A DNA stretch of 39,039 nucleotides. It comes from CAJCIY01 sp036379355 (GTDB taxonomy: Bacteria > Actinomycetota > Actinomycetes > Mycobacteriales > CAJCIY01). Every line of letters starts with the position of its first letter. Within the stretch, counting starts at the first letter, position 1. The position numbers were made by a program, and so were the translations under genes. This document shows, piece by piece, positions 7,615 through 16,120 of this stretch. The notes below the pieces were generated by a model. It ran no database searches. It saw only the letters and a program-made list of their open reading frames with translations, and was not told where the DNA came from. The stretch lies in NCBI GenBank assembly GCA_036379355.1, contig DASVGV010000053.1, forward strand, positions 1 through 39,039. Reading direction: 5' to 3'.

Positions 7615-8886
7615 CTAGTCCCGGACGTGTCCCGAACCGGTCACGACATAGGTCGTCGTGGTCAGCTCCGACAGGCCCATCGGCCCGCGTGCATGCAGCT
7701 TCTGCGTGCTGATGCCGATCTCGGCTCCGAAGCCGAACTCCGCGCCGTCCGTGAAGCGGGTGCTGGCGTTGATCATCACGGCGGCGCTGTCGAGGCCGGC
7801 GACGAACCGGCGGCTGGCCGCCAGGTCCGCGGTCACGATCGCTTCGGTGTGGCCGCTGCCCCACCGGCGGATGTGGCTCACGGCGTCGTCGAGCGAGTCG
7901 ACGACGCCCACCGCCAGGTCGAGGCTCAGGTATTCGTCCGACCAGTCGCTGTCGGTCGCCGGCACGACCGAAACGCCTGTGCCACGAGACCTCTCGGTGG
8001 TGCGTTCGTCGCCGTGGATGGTTACCCCCGCCGCGGCCAGCGCGCGCAGGACGCGGGGAACGAACTCGTCGGCGACGTCGGCGTGGACCAGCAGGGTCTC
8101 GGCCGCGTTGCACACGCTCGGACGCTGCGTCTTCGCGTTGAGCGTGATCGCCTCGGCCATGTCGAGGTCGGCCGCCGCATCGACGTAGACGTGGCAGTTG
8201 CCGACGCCGGTCTCGATGACAGGCACCAGGGCGTCGCGCACCGTGCGTTGGATGAGATCGGCGCCGCCGCGGGGGATCGCGACGTCGACCAGCCCGCGCA
8301 GTCGCAGCAGCGCCACCACGTCGTCGTGGCTGTCGCCCGGGGCGAGCTGGAGGGCATCCTCGGGCAGACCGGCCTTGACCGCGGCACGGTCCAAGACCTG
8401 CACGAGGACGGCGTTGCTGCTGCGCGCGCTGCTGCTGCCGCGGAGCAGGACGGCATTGCCGGACTTCACCGCGAGCCCCGCCGCGTCGACCGTGACGTTG
8501 GGCCGGGCCTCGTAGACGATCGCCAGCACGCCCAGCGGGACGCGGATCTGCCGCAGCTCCAGACCGTTGGGCAAGGTCGACCCGCGCACGACCTCACCCA
8601 GCGGGTCGGGGAGCCCCGCAATGTCCCGCAAGCCGTCGGCCATCGCGGCGATGCGGGCGTCGGTCAGCGTCAGCCGGTCGATCATCGCGGCAGCCGTACC
8701 CGCCTCGTGCGCCCGGCTGACGTCCTCGGCATTGGCCGCGAGGATCTCCGCCGCGTGGTCCACGAGCGCGGCGGCCATCGCCTGCAGCGCACCGTCGCGG
8801 ACCAGCCGCGGCGTCGGCGCGAGCCGCGCGGCGGCGGCGTTCGCACGGCGGGCCGCGGCGAGCAGCTCCGCGGACGGTTCGGTCAT
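7615..8886 (-). CDS. proA: Glutamate-5-semialdehyde dehydrogenase (gamma-glutamyl phosphate reductase)
   Basis: 423 residues, the usual length. It reduces gamma-glutamyl phosphate with NADPH to glutamate-5-semialdehyde, the second step of proline synthesis, in the cytoplasm. The catalytic cysteine is C259 in QRPSVCNAAETLLVH, and the NADP-binding fold includes YEARPNVTVDAAGL and LLRGSSSA. The ATG start is fixed by a strong GAGGAGG ribosome-binding site five bases upstream. It follows proB by 83 bases on the same strand. Confidence 0.96.
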   Translation of the reverse strand: MTEPSAELLAAARRANAAAARLAPTPRLVRDGALQAMAAALVDHAAEILAANAEDVSRAHEAGTAAAMIDRLTLTDARIAAMADGLRDIAGLPDPLGEVVRGSTLPNGLELRQIRVPLGVLAIVYEARPNVTVDAAGLAVKSGNAVLLRGSSSARSSNAVLVQVLDRAAVKAGLPEDALQLAPGDSHDDVVALLRLRGLVDVAIPRGGADLIQRTVRDALVPVIETGVGNCHVYVDAAADLDMAEAITLNAKTQRPSVCNAAETLLVHADVADEFVPRVLRALAAAGVTIHGDERTTERSRGTGVSVVPATDSDWSDEYLSLDLAVGVVDSLDDAVSHIRRWGSGHTEAIVTADLAASRRFVAGLDSAAVMINASTRFTDGAEFGFGAEIGISTQKLHARGPMGLSELTTTTYVVTGSGHVRD

Positions 8887-8969
8887 GTCGGCCTCCTCGA
8901 GGACTCCAGCGTACGAGAGAAACCTTCGTGTTCCGTGTGCGGCGGCGCGAGCGAATTCGTGCGACGGGG

Positions 8970-10019
8970 TCAGAGCGGGACGAGATCGTCGCGATGCACA
9001 ACCTCGCGCAGGCCGGTGTCCCGCGTCGTCCGCCCGAGCAGCGCGGGCAGCGCTGCGCTGGCGTACCCGACGATGCCGCGTGCCATCGGCACGGCGTCGG
9101 GCCCCACCAGCTCGACGGGGTCCCCCGGTTCGAACGTCCCTTCCACGGCGGTGATCCCGGCCGGCAGGAGCGACGCCCCCTTCTCGAGGACCGCCGCGAC
9201 GGCGCCGGCGTCGAGCACGAGCCGTCCACGCGGTGCGGAGGCGTGCGCCAGCCAGCGCAGCCGGCTCGCCCCCCGCGGCCCGGTCGCCGGCATGCGCGAG
9301 CCGAGGTCCGGGTCGTCGGCGAGCAGCCGGCCCACGTCCGCGGCCGCGCCGATGACCACGGGTACGCCGGACGCGGCAGCGATCCGCGCCGCCTCCAGCT
9401 TGCCGGCCATGCCACCGCGCCCGAGACCGGTGCCGCCACCGCGCGTGTCGATGTCCTGACCTGGGTGGATGACCGAGATACGTTGCGCACCAGGCTTTCC
9501 CGGGTCATGGTCATAGACGGCGTCGACGTCGGACAGCAGCACCAGCCGGTCGGCGTCGACCAGGTGGGCCACGAGCGCCGCGAGCCGGTCGTTGTCGCCG
9601 AAGCGGATCTCGTCGGTGGCCACGGTGTCGTTCTCGTTGACGATCGGTACGACGCCGAGCCGCAGCAGCGTCGTGAGAGTCGTCCGCGCGTTGCGGTAGT
9701 GGTCGCGCCGCTGGACGTCGGCCGCGGTGAGCAGCACCTGCCCGACCAGCCGGTCGTAGCCGGCGAAGGCGGCGGCGTAGGCACCGACGAGGGCCAGCTG
9801 GCCGACCGCGGCCGCAGCCTGCTGGGTGGCGAGGTCGCGCGGCCGCCGAGGCAGCCCCAGCGGGCTGAGCGCGGCGGCGATCGCGCCGCTCGAGACCAGG
9901 ACGACCTCGTCCGGAACCGCCGCGATCGCTGCGACGAGCCCCGCGAGCCGCGCCGGGTCCAGGCCGCCCGCGGCGCTGGTCAGCGACGACGAGCCGACCT
10001 TCACCACGACCCGGCTCAC
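8970..10019 (-). CDS. proB: Glutamate 5-kinase
   Basis: 349 residues. It phosphorylates glutamate to gamma-glutamyl phosphate, the first and feedback-inhibited step of proline synthesis. The N-terminal amino-acid kinase domain shows KVGSSSLT, VLVSSGAIAAAL, NENDTVA and FGDNDRLAA; the substrate and nucleotide region ends with GRGGMAGKLEAA. A C-terminal PUA domain follows (from about residue 265, RGRLVLDAGA). The GTG start overlaps the obgE stop by four bases (GTGA), showing tight coupling to obgE. Confidence 0.96.
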   Translation of the reverse strand: MSRVVVKVGSSSLTSAAGGLDPARLAGLVAAIAAVPDEVVLVSSGAIAAALSPLGLPRRPRDLATQQAAAAVGQLALVGAYAAAFAGYDRLVGQVLLTAADVQRRDHYRNARTTLTTLLRLGVVPIVNENDTVATDEIRFGDNDRLAALVAHLVDADRLVLLSDVDAVYDHDPGKPGAQRISVIHPGQDIDTRGGGTGLGRGGMAGKLEAARIAAASGVPVVIGAAADVGRLLADDPDLGSRMPATGPRGASRLRWLAHASAPRGRLVLDAGAVAAVLEKGASLLPAGITAVEGTFEPGDPVELVGPDAVPMARGIVGYASAALPALLGRTTRDTGLREVVHRDDLVPL

Positions 10020-11485
10020 GGCGCATCACCCGGCGGGGCGCCGCCGTCCCAGGTGCGCGCGAGCTCCTCGTCGGAGAGCCGGTCCCCCCCGGCACTGCGG
10101 GCCAGACGCTCGGCGCGGGTGAGCCGCACGCGGTCGTCGAGGCGCATGTCCTCGCCCCGCGGACCGAGGGTCGCGGCGGCGGCTCCGGCGGGCATCGTGG
10201 GCTCCCAGTCGAAGGTGACGCCGCCGATGGTCACCTCCGCGCCGGCGGTGGCGCCGGCCGCGGCCAGGGCGTCCTCGACGCCGAGCCGGGCCAGCCGGTC
10301 GGCGAGGTAGCCGGTCGCCTCCGGGTTGGTGAAGTCGGTCTGACGGACCCACCGCTCGGGCTTGGTCCCAGTCACGACGTACCCGTCGCCCGCGCGGGCG
10401 ACCGCGAACTCCGGCGCGCCGACCTGGCGGGGCCGCAGCACGAGCCGGGTGGGCTCGGCGGCGGGCGCCGCGGCCCGCGCCGCCTCCACGAGCTCGGCCA
10501 TCGCCAGCGACAGCGGTCGCAACCCCTCCCGCGTCGCCGCCGACACCTCGAACACCCGCAGCCCGCGCGCGGCGAGGTCGGGCCGCACGATCTCGGCCAG
10601 GTCGCGCGCGTCCGGGACGTCCATCTTGTTGAGCACCACCAGCCGCGGGCGCTGGGTGAGCCCGGCCAGCCCGTCCTTGTACGCGGCCAGCTCCGCCTCG
10701 ACGGCGTCGAGGTCCGACAACGGATCGCGGCCGGGCTCCGGCGTGGCGCAGTCGACCACGTGCACGATCACGGCGCACCGTTCGACGTGGCGGAGGAACT
10801 CCAGCCCGAGACCCTTGCCCTGGGAGGCCCCCGGGATGAGGCCCGGGACGTCCGCGACGGTGAAGACGTACTGCTCGACGCTGACGACGCCGAGGTTCGG
10901 CACGAGCGTCGTGAACGGATAGTCGGCGATCTTCGGCTTCGCCGCGGACAGCGCGGCCACCAGCGACGACTTGCCGGCGCTGGGGAAGCCCACGAGGGCC
11001 ACGTCGGCGACCGTCTTCAGCTCGAGCGTCACGTCGCGCTCCTCGCCGGGTTCGCCGAGCAGCGCGAACCCGGGTGCCCTGCGCCGGGTCGTGGCCAGGG
11101 CAGCGTTGCCGAGCCCGCCGCGTCCGCCGCGGGCGACGACGTACCGGGTGCCGGCGCCGACCAAGTCAGCGGCCGGCTGGCCGTCGGCGCCGACCACGAC
11201 CGTCCCGTTCGGCACCGGCAGCACCACGTCCCGGCCGGCGGCTCCGTGGCGGTTCGAGCCCTGGCCCGGCCGGCCGCCGGTGGCCTTCTGGTGCGGGTGG
11301 TGGTGCAGGTCCAGGAGGGTCGTCAGGTTGGGGTCGACCTCGAGGACGACGTCTCCCCCGTCGCCGCCGTTCCCGCCGTCCGGTCCCCCGAGCGGTACGA
11401 ACTTCTCGCGGCGGATCGACGCGCATCCGTGACCGCCGTCGCCCCCGCGCACGTGCAGCAGCACGCGGTCGACGAACGTCGTCAC
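10016..11485 (-). CDS. obgE: Obg family GTPase, actinobacterial form with OCT domain
   Basis: 489 residues with three domains: the glycine-rich Obg fold (residues 1-157, including GGPDGGNGGDGG), the G domain with P-loop GFPSAGKSS (166-174), DVPG (212-215) and NKMD (286-289), and a C-terminal OCT domain (about 385-455). Obg binds the 50S subunit and links ribosome assembly to stress and development in actinobacteria. GTG start with AGGAGGT five bases upstream. It sits in the standard order behind rplU and rpmA. Confidence 0.96.
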   Translation of the reverse strand: MTTFVDRVLLHVRGGDGGHGCASIRREKFVPLGGPDGGNGGDGGDVVLEVDPNLTTLLDLHHHPHQKATGGRPGQGSNRHGAAGRDVVLPVPNGTVVVGADGQPAADLVGAGTRYVVARGGRGGLGNAALATTRRRAPGFALLGEPGEERDVTLELKTVADVALVGFPSAGKSSLVAALSAAKPKIADYPFTTLVPNLGVVSVEQYVFTVADVPGLIPGASQGKGLGLEFLRHVERCAVIVHVVDCATPEPGRDPLSDLDAVEAELAAYKDGLAGLTQRPRLVVLNKMDVPDARDLAEIVRPDLAARGLRVFEVSAATREGLRPLSLAMAELVEAARAAAPAAEPTRLVLRPRQVGAPEFAVARAGDGYVVTGTKPERWVRQTDFTNPEATGYLADRLARLGVEDALAAAGATAGAEVTIGGVTFDWEPTMPAGAAAATLGPRGEDMRLDDRVRLTRAERLARSAGGDRLSDEELARTWDGGAPPGDAP

Positions 11486-11554
11486 GACGTACCTCCTGAC
11501 ATGCCACGAGGGCGGAACCCCGGTGGGGCCGCCCTCGCGACAGACGTGTGCGGC

Positions 11555-11809
11555 CTACTCGGCCGGGACGATGCTCACGGTCTTGCGGCCGCGCTTGCGC
11601 CCGAACTCGACGCTTCCGGCGGCCAGCGCGAACAGCGTGTCATCGCCGCCGCGGCCGACGAGGTCGCCCGGGTGGAAGTGGGTGCCGCGCTGGCGCACGA
11701 GGATCTCGCCGGACTTCACGACCTGACCGCCGAACCGCTTCACGCCGAGGCGCTGGGCGTTGGAGTCGCGGCCGTTCCGGGAGGAGCTGGCGCCCTTCTT
11801 GTGTGCCAT
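11555..11809 (-). CDS. rpmA: 50S ribosomal protein L27
   Basis: 84 residues starting MAHKKGASSSRNGRDS, the conserved N-terminus that reaches the peptidyl-transferase centre. There is no Firmicutes-type cleavable extension. It starts one base after the rplU stop, so the two are translated in step. Confidence 0.97.
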   Translation of the reverse strand: MAHKKGASSSRNGRDSNAQRLGVKRFGGQVVKSGEILVRQRGTHFHPGDLVGRGGDDTLFALAAGSVEFGRKRGRKTVSIVPAE

Positions 11810-11810
11810 G

Positions 11811-12140
11811 TCAGGCCTTCCCCGCCGTCGTCGCGGTCTCGATGCCGGTGACCTTCACCCGCAGGTAACCCTGCCGGTGACCCTGGCGCTTGCGGTAGCC
11901 GGTCTTGTTCTTGTACTTGATGATCCGGATCTTCGGACCCTTGGTCTCGGCCAGGATCTCGGCCGTGACGTTCACGCCCGCGAGGGTGGCGGCATCCGTC
12001 GTCACGGTCCCGTCGTCGACCAGGAGGACGGCCGGCAGGGCCACGGTCGCGCCGACGGCGCCGAGGCCACGTTCGACCTCGAGCTCGTCGCCCACGGCGA
12101 CTTTGTGCTGCTTGCCGCCGGACTTGACGATGGCGTACAC
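11811..12140 (-). CDS. rplU: 50S ribosomal protein L21
   Basis: 109 residues, beginning at a GTG (VYAIVKSGGKQHKV), the standard L21 N-terminus. The C-terminal part has the conserved IRIIKYKNKTGYRKRQGHRQGY. Longer in-frame upstream starts exist but encode an arginine/serine-rich stretch unlike L21. AGGAG lies about eleven bases before the GTG. It is the first gene of the operon, with a clear promoter at 12215-12244. Confidence 0.97.
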   Translation of the reverse strand: MYAIVKSGGKQHKVAVGDELEVERGLGAVGATVALPAVLLVDDGTVTTDAATLAGVNVTAEILAETKGPKIRIIKYKNKTGYRKRQGHRQGYLRVKVTGIETATTAGKA

Positions 12141-12214
12141 GGACCTGCTCCTTCGGACGCTTCGGGGGTCGCGCCGGGCGGACCGGGAGACCCGGGAACG
12201 CGCGCAACCAGAAG

Positions 12215-12244
12215 AGGGTACCCGACTCGCGGCCACGACCCCAA
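12215..12244 (-). promoter_or_regulatory. Promoter of rplU-rpmA-obgE-proBA
   Basis: On the minus strand, TTGGGG (complement of 12239-12244) and TACCCT (complement of 12215-12220) are separated by 18 bases, a good sigma-70-class actinobacterial promoter. Transcription would start near 12208, giving a leader of about 68 bases before rplU. Confidence 0.6.
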
Positions 12245-12292
12245 GCCGGTGGGCCTCCGCGCGGCGTGCTCGCCGCGGTGACGGCCGCGTTC

Positions 12293-12335
12293 GAGGAGAC
12301 GTTCGCCGGGACGCCCGGTGCGCGAACGCTTCCTC
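12293..12335. repeat. 43-nt palindromic element, copy 1 (after rne)
   Basis: Left arm GAGGAGACGTTCGC (12293-12306), 15-base loop, right arm GCGAACGCTTCCTC (12322-12335); 12 of 14 positions pair. The loop carries a further CCGGG/CCCGG stem. It lies 22 bases past the rne stop. Copies 2 and 3 (18946, 19968) have the same 14-15-14 geometry and near-identical arms. Probably an RNA hairpin at the 3' end of the transcript, perhaps a terminator without a U tract. Confidence 0.75.
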
Positions 12336-12357
12336 ACGCTCGGCGCCGGCCTGCGCC

Positions 12358-15069
12358 TCAGGGAACGGCTTCGGGCTGCGGTTGCGGTTCCGGCTCTGGC
12401 GCCGCCGACACCGGCCCGCCGGTGGACGCCCGCCGACGACGACGCGGCGCCGGCGCGGACGGCTGCTCCGGCTCAGGGACGGCGGCGGCGACCTCGGCGA
12501 TCAGGTCGTGCGGGGCGTCGTCGGAGTGGCCGTTCGACGTTCCCTCGACACCAGCGTCGGGCGCCTCCTCGGTGCGGCGCGCCGGCGGCCGGGGCACCGG
12601 CGGCTTGGGCCGGGCGACGACCGGCGGGATGTGCGCGTGCTGGGCCCGGACCGGAGGCCCGTCCAGGTGGATGATCACGCCGCGGCCCTGGCAGGCCAGG
12701 CACGGCTCGGAGTACGCCTCGATCAGTCCCGTACCCACCCGCTTGCGGGTCATCTGCACCAGGCCGAGCGAGGTCACCTCGGCCACCTGGTGACGGGTCC
12801 GGTCCCGGCCCAGGCACTCGGTCAGCCGGCGCAGCACGAGGTCGCGGTTGCTCTCGAGCACCATGTCGATGAAGTCGATCACGATGATGCCGCCGACGTC
12901 GCGCAGCCGCAGCTGGCGGACGATCTCCTCGGCCGCCTCGAGGTTGTTGCGGGTGACCGTCTCCTCGAGGTTGCCGCCCTTGCCGGTGAACTTGCCGGTG
13001 TTCACGTCGACGACCGTCATCGCCTCGGTACGGTCGATGACCAGCGAGCCGCCGCTGGGAAGGTGCACCTTGCGGTCGAGCGCGCGGACCAGCTGCTCGT
13101 CGACGCGGTGGACGCTGAACACGTCGGTCTCGTCGGTCCAGCGCGACGCCCGCTCGAGCAGGTCGGGCGCGACCTTGGACACGTACGCCTCGATCGTCTC
13201 CCACTCGTCACTGCCCTGGACGACGAGCGAGGCGAAGTCCTCGTTGAACACGTCGCGGACGACCCGGACGACGAGGTCCGGCTCGGCGTGCAGGAGGGCG
13301 GGCGCGTGCTTCTCGGCCTTCTTCGCCGCCGCCTGGATGTCCTCCCACTGGGCCTGGAGCCGCTCGACGTCGCGGGTGAGCTCGTCCTCGGACGCGCCCT
13401 CCGCGGCGGTACGGATGATCACGCCGGCATCGTCGGGAACGATCTTCTTGAGGATCGCCTTGAGGCGCGTCCGCTCGGTGTCGGGCAGCTTGCGGCTGAT
13501 GCCGGTCATCGAGCCCTCGGGCACGTAGACGAGGTAGCGACCCGGCAGGGTCACCTGGCTGGTCAGCCGGGCGCCCTTCTGCCCGATCGGGTCCTTCGTG
13601 ACCTGGACCAGGACGTTCTGGCCGGACTTGAGCGCCTCCTGGATCGAATGCGCCCGGCCGCCCTCGAGACCCGCTGTCTCGTAGTTGACCTCGCCGGCGT
13701 ACAGCACCGCGTTGCGGCCCTTGCCGATGTCGACGAACGCGGCCTCCATGGACGGCAGCACGTTCTGGACCTTGCCGAGGTAGACGTTCCCGGCGTACGA
13801 GGTGGAGCTCGCGCGGGTGACGTAGTGCTCGACGAGGATGCCGTCCTCGAGTACGGCGATCTGGGTGCGCTCCCCCTGGTTGCGGACGATCATGGTGCGT
13901 TCGACCGACTCGCGGCGGGCGAGGTACTCCGCCTCGGTCACGATCGGGGCGCGCCGCGACCCGCTGCGGCCGTCGCGGCGCCGCTGGCGCTTGGCCTCCA
14001 GGCGCGTCGAGCCGGACACGCCGCGTACGCCGTCGGAGTCGGCCTTCTTGCTGCGCGGCTCGCGGACCCTGGTGACGGTGTTCGGCGGGTCGTCCGGAGC
14101 GATCTCGTCGCCGCCCGTACCGCTGCGCCGGCGCCGGCGGCGGCGCCGGCTCGAGCCCGACCCCTCGCCGCTGTCGTCGTCGCCGTCTGCAGACCCGCCC
14201 GGTGGGGCGCCCGCGGAGGCATCCGTCGAGGTGCTGCTCTGCTCGGCGCCGTCGCCGGACTCCTCGTCGGAGCCGGACCGCTCTCCGTCGCCGCGACCGC
14301 GACCGCGACCGCGGCGGCCGCGCCGCCGGCGCCGCGTCCCGCCCGTACCTTCGCCGTCGTCGCCGCCCGTCTCGCTGGGTCCGCCGTCGACGGATCCGTC
14401 GGTGTCGTCGTCCGTGGTCGTCTCGCGGCTGGCGGCGGTGCTGCGCGTCGCCACCACGAGGCTCGGGTCGACGGCCTGGAACGTCGGGGCGACCGGCGCC
14501 TTCCGGGCGCGGGTCCGCGAGGAGCGGGCGGGGGCCTGCTCCTCACCGGGCTCAGCGGTCGACGCCTCCTCGCCCGACGCGCCGCTGGACGCGCTCGGAG
14601 CCGACTTGCGGGGCGAGCGCTTGCGCGGCGCCGGCGCAGCACCCTCGCGGTCCTCCGCGGCGGATGCCGCGTCGCTCTCGGCGTCGGCCGCGGCGGTCGC
14701 CTTGGTGGCCTTACGGGTCCGCTTGGCCGGAGCCGGAGCCGGCTCGACTGCGGACCCGGTCGTGGACCCGGCCGCGGACCCGGCCGCCGGACCTGACGCG
14801 GCAGTGCCCGCGGTGGCTGCGGCCTTGCGGGTCCGCTTGGCGGGCGCCTTCTTCGCTGCCCGCGCGGCCTCGACCTCGGCGGGCGGCTCGTCGCTGATCG
14901 CCGCCGCGAGCTGCTCGCTCTCGTCTACCGCGTCGGCGCTCGTCGCGGGACGTCGCGCGGCGCGGCGGCGGCGGGGCGGCGGGCTGGCACCGGTCGACGC
15001 GGGGCCGTCGGAGGTGCTGTCGCGGGTACTGCTGTGGTCCGTGGAGCTGAGATCGTCGGTGTCCGACAC
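12358..15069 (-). CDS. rne: Ribonuclease E/G with long disordered N-terminal extension
   Basis: 903 residues from the GTG at 15069 (VSDTDDLSSTDHSS), chosen because GGAAGG lies seven bases upstream. A GTG at 15210 overlaps the upstream stop but would translate what looks like a structured leader. The first ~400 residues are low-complexity, with KR-rich AKRTRKA repeats and two arginine runs. The catalytic part follows: S1 domain (NVYLGKVQNVLPSMEAAF), DNase I-like core with the metal-binding aspartates in VVDVNTGKF and VIDFIDM, and the zinc-link CLAC. The tail is proline-rich. It degrades mRNA and processes rRNA and tRNA precursors. The disordered extension, present in many actinobacterial RNase E proteins, probably scaffolds partners or RNA. 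Confidence 0.93.
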   Translation of the reverse strand: MSDTDDLSSTDHSSTRDSTSDGPASTGASPPPRRRRAARRPATSADAVDESEQLAAAISDEPPAEVEAARAAKKAPAKRTRKAAATAGTAASGPAAGSAAGSTTGSAVEPAPAPAKRTRKATKATAAADAESDAASAAEDREGAAPAPRKRSPRKSAPSASSGASGEEASTAEPGEEQAPARSSRTRARKAPVAPTFQAVDPSLVVATRSTAASRETTTDDDTDGSVDGGPSETGGDDGEGTGGTRRRRRGRRGRGRGRGDGERSGSDEESGDGAEQSSTSTDASAGAPPGGSADGDDDSGEGSGSSRRRRRRRRSGTGGDEIAPDDPPNTVTRVREPRSKKADSDGVRGVSGSTRLEAKRQRRRDGRSGSRRAPIVTEAEYLARRESVERTMIVRNQGERTQIAVLEDGILVEHYVTRASSTSYAGNVYLGKVQNVLPSMEAAFVDIGKGRNAVLYAGEVNYETAGLEGGRAHSIQEALKSGQNVLVQVTKDPIGQKGARLTSQVTLPGRYLVYVPEGSMTGISRKLPDTERTRLKAILKKIVPDDAGVIIRTAAEGASEDELTRDVERLQAQWEDIQAAAKKAEKHAPALLHAEPDLVVRVVRDVFNEDFASLVVQGSDEWETIEAYVSKVAPDLLERASRWTDETDVFSVHRVDEQLVRALDRKVHLPSGGSLVIDRTEAMTVVDVNTGKFTGKGGNLEETVTRNNLEAAEEIVRQLRLRDVGGIIVIDFIDMVLESNRDLVLRRLTECLGRDRTRHQVAEVTSLGLVQMTRKRVGTGLIEAYSEPCLACQGRGVIIHLDGPPVRAQHAHIPPVVARPKPPVPRPPARRTEEAPDAGVEGTSNGHSDDAPHDLIAEVAAAVPEPEQPSAPAPRRRRRASTGGPVSAAPEPEPQPQPEAVP

Positions 15070-15206
15070 GTACGTGCCTTCCGGCCCCCGGGCGCGATCG
15101 GCTTGCCCGCCATCGCGGCCACGCGGGGACGCACTGTCTCGGGCGAGGGAGGCAAGCTGCCCGAGCAGGTGGCCCAGGCGGCCCCCACCTCTCGCGGGGG
15201 AAGCTG
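15070..15206 (-). ncRNA. Structured 5' leader of rne (putative cis-regulatory RNA)
   Basis: The 137 bases between the DUF2344 stop and the chosen rne start fold into three consecutive hairpins on the minus strand. First, CCCCC/GGGGG (complement of 15196-15200 and 15182-15186) with a nine-base loop. Second, CTCGGGC/GCCCGAG (15159-15165 with 15138-15144) with a 14-base loop. Third, CGCGAT-GGC with GCC-G-ATCGCG (nine pairs, one bulged G) around 15095-15119. RNase E is known to autoregulate through its leader in E. coli; a similar role here is inference. If rne starts at 15210, this would be coding instead. Confidence 0.45.
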
Positions 15207-16034
15207 TCACGCCGGACCGGTCACGGTCTCCGCCGGCCCCGGCTCTCCCGCGGCCCGATCGGGCTCGAGAGGGTCGGACACCGTGACGGACGCCGGACCG
15301 GCTGCGCCGTCCTCGCGCACGCCGTGCAGCGGGCCCTGCGCGAGCCTCGTGGCCACCATCGGTGCCTCGAGTTCCAGCGCAGCCACCGCGCGCAGAGCGG
15401 CGAGGACGTCATCAGGTCGCACGACCGGCGTCGTGTGCCGTACGACTGCGTGCAGTATCGCACAGGGCTGATCCGCGCCACCGCTTTCCGGCGGCGTGGC
15501 GGTGAGCGAGACGACGGCCGCACGGGCGTCGAGCTCGCGGGTGCCATCCTTCGTGCGCCGCGACACCAGCACGTGCGACTCGGCCAGGAACGCGGCCACG
15601 CTGTGCTCGGCGTCCGCCTGCTGGACGCCCGGCAGCCGTAGCCGCCAGCTGCTGGCCTCGAGCCGGTCGGCCAGCGCGCCCGGCCCCGCCACGACCGCGT
15701 CCAGGATGTCGAGGTCCGGCGGCAGCGAGGCGTCCAGGCGGGCTCGCACGTCGGCCGGGTCGAGCGCCGTTGTGAGCCCGATCTCGACGTACTCCGCCTC
15801 GCTCGCGACACCGGTCGGCGAGGCGCCGAGCCAGGAGATCTTCGGGTGCGGGGTGAACCCGGCACTGTGGGCGACCGGCAAGCCCGCCCGCCGGACGGCG
15901 CGCTCCAGCAGGCGGGCGACGTCGCGGTGGGAGGTGAAGCGCAGCCGGCCGCGCTTGGCGTACCGCAGCCGGATCCGCTGCACGACCGCCGGCGGGGGCG
16001 GTCCCTCCGGCTGCGGACTCCTGCGCGCGGACAC
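15207..16034 (-). CDS. DUF2344 / TIGR03936 radical-SAM-associated protein
   Basis: About 275 residues. The conserved core starts VQRIRLRYAKRGRLRFTSHRDVARLLERAVRRAGLPVAHSAGF, with TPHPKISWL after it: the signature of DUF2344. This family is fused to, or encoded next to, TIGR03960-type B12-binding radical SAM proteins and is followed by rne in most actinobacteria; its biochemical function is not established. Start GTG 16034 is preferred because GACAAT, an acceptable -10, lies five bases upstream (leaderless initiation); a TTG at 16082 or GTG at 15983 is possible. The partner radical SAM gene is displaced by an inverted transporter gene. Confidence 0.8.
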   Translation of the reverse strand: MSARRSPQPEGPPPPAVVQRIRLRYAKRGRLRFTSHRDVARLLERAVRRAGLPVAHSAGFTPHPKISWLGASPTGVASEAEYVEIGLTTALDPADVRARLDASLPPDLDILDAVVAGPGALADRLEASSWRLRLPGVQQADAEHSVAAFLAESHVLVSRRTKDGTRELDARAAVVSLTATPPESGGADQPCAILHAVVRHTTPVVRPDDVLAALRAVAALELEAPMVATRLAQGPLHGVREDGAAGPASVTVSDPLEPDRAAGEPGPAETVTGPA

Positions 16035-16120
16035 GAGGCATTGTCCGTCACCCGAGGCGCGCCTGGCTCGCCGGCCGACCAAGCGCGGTTCCGCCTGCGC
16101 GGCTGGGGCATCGTGCTCTC

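Noticed and set aside
15070..15210. N-terminal extension of RNase E from GTG 15210
   Set aside because: The stop-overlapping GTG is attractive, but the region forms three stable hairpins, and the GTG at 15069 has a ribosome-binding site. Kept as an alternative, not the call.
12318..15286. Long plus-strand frames opposite rne
   Set aside because: The RNase E catalytic domain is unmistakable on the minus strand; the plus frames mirror its GC-rich codons.
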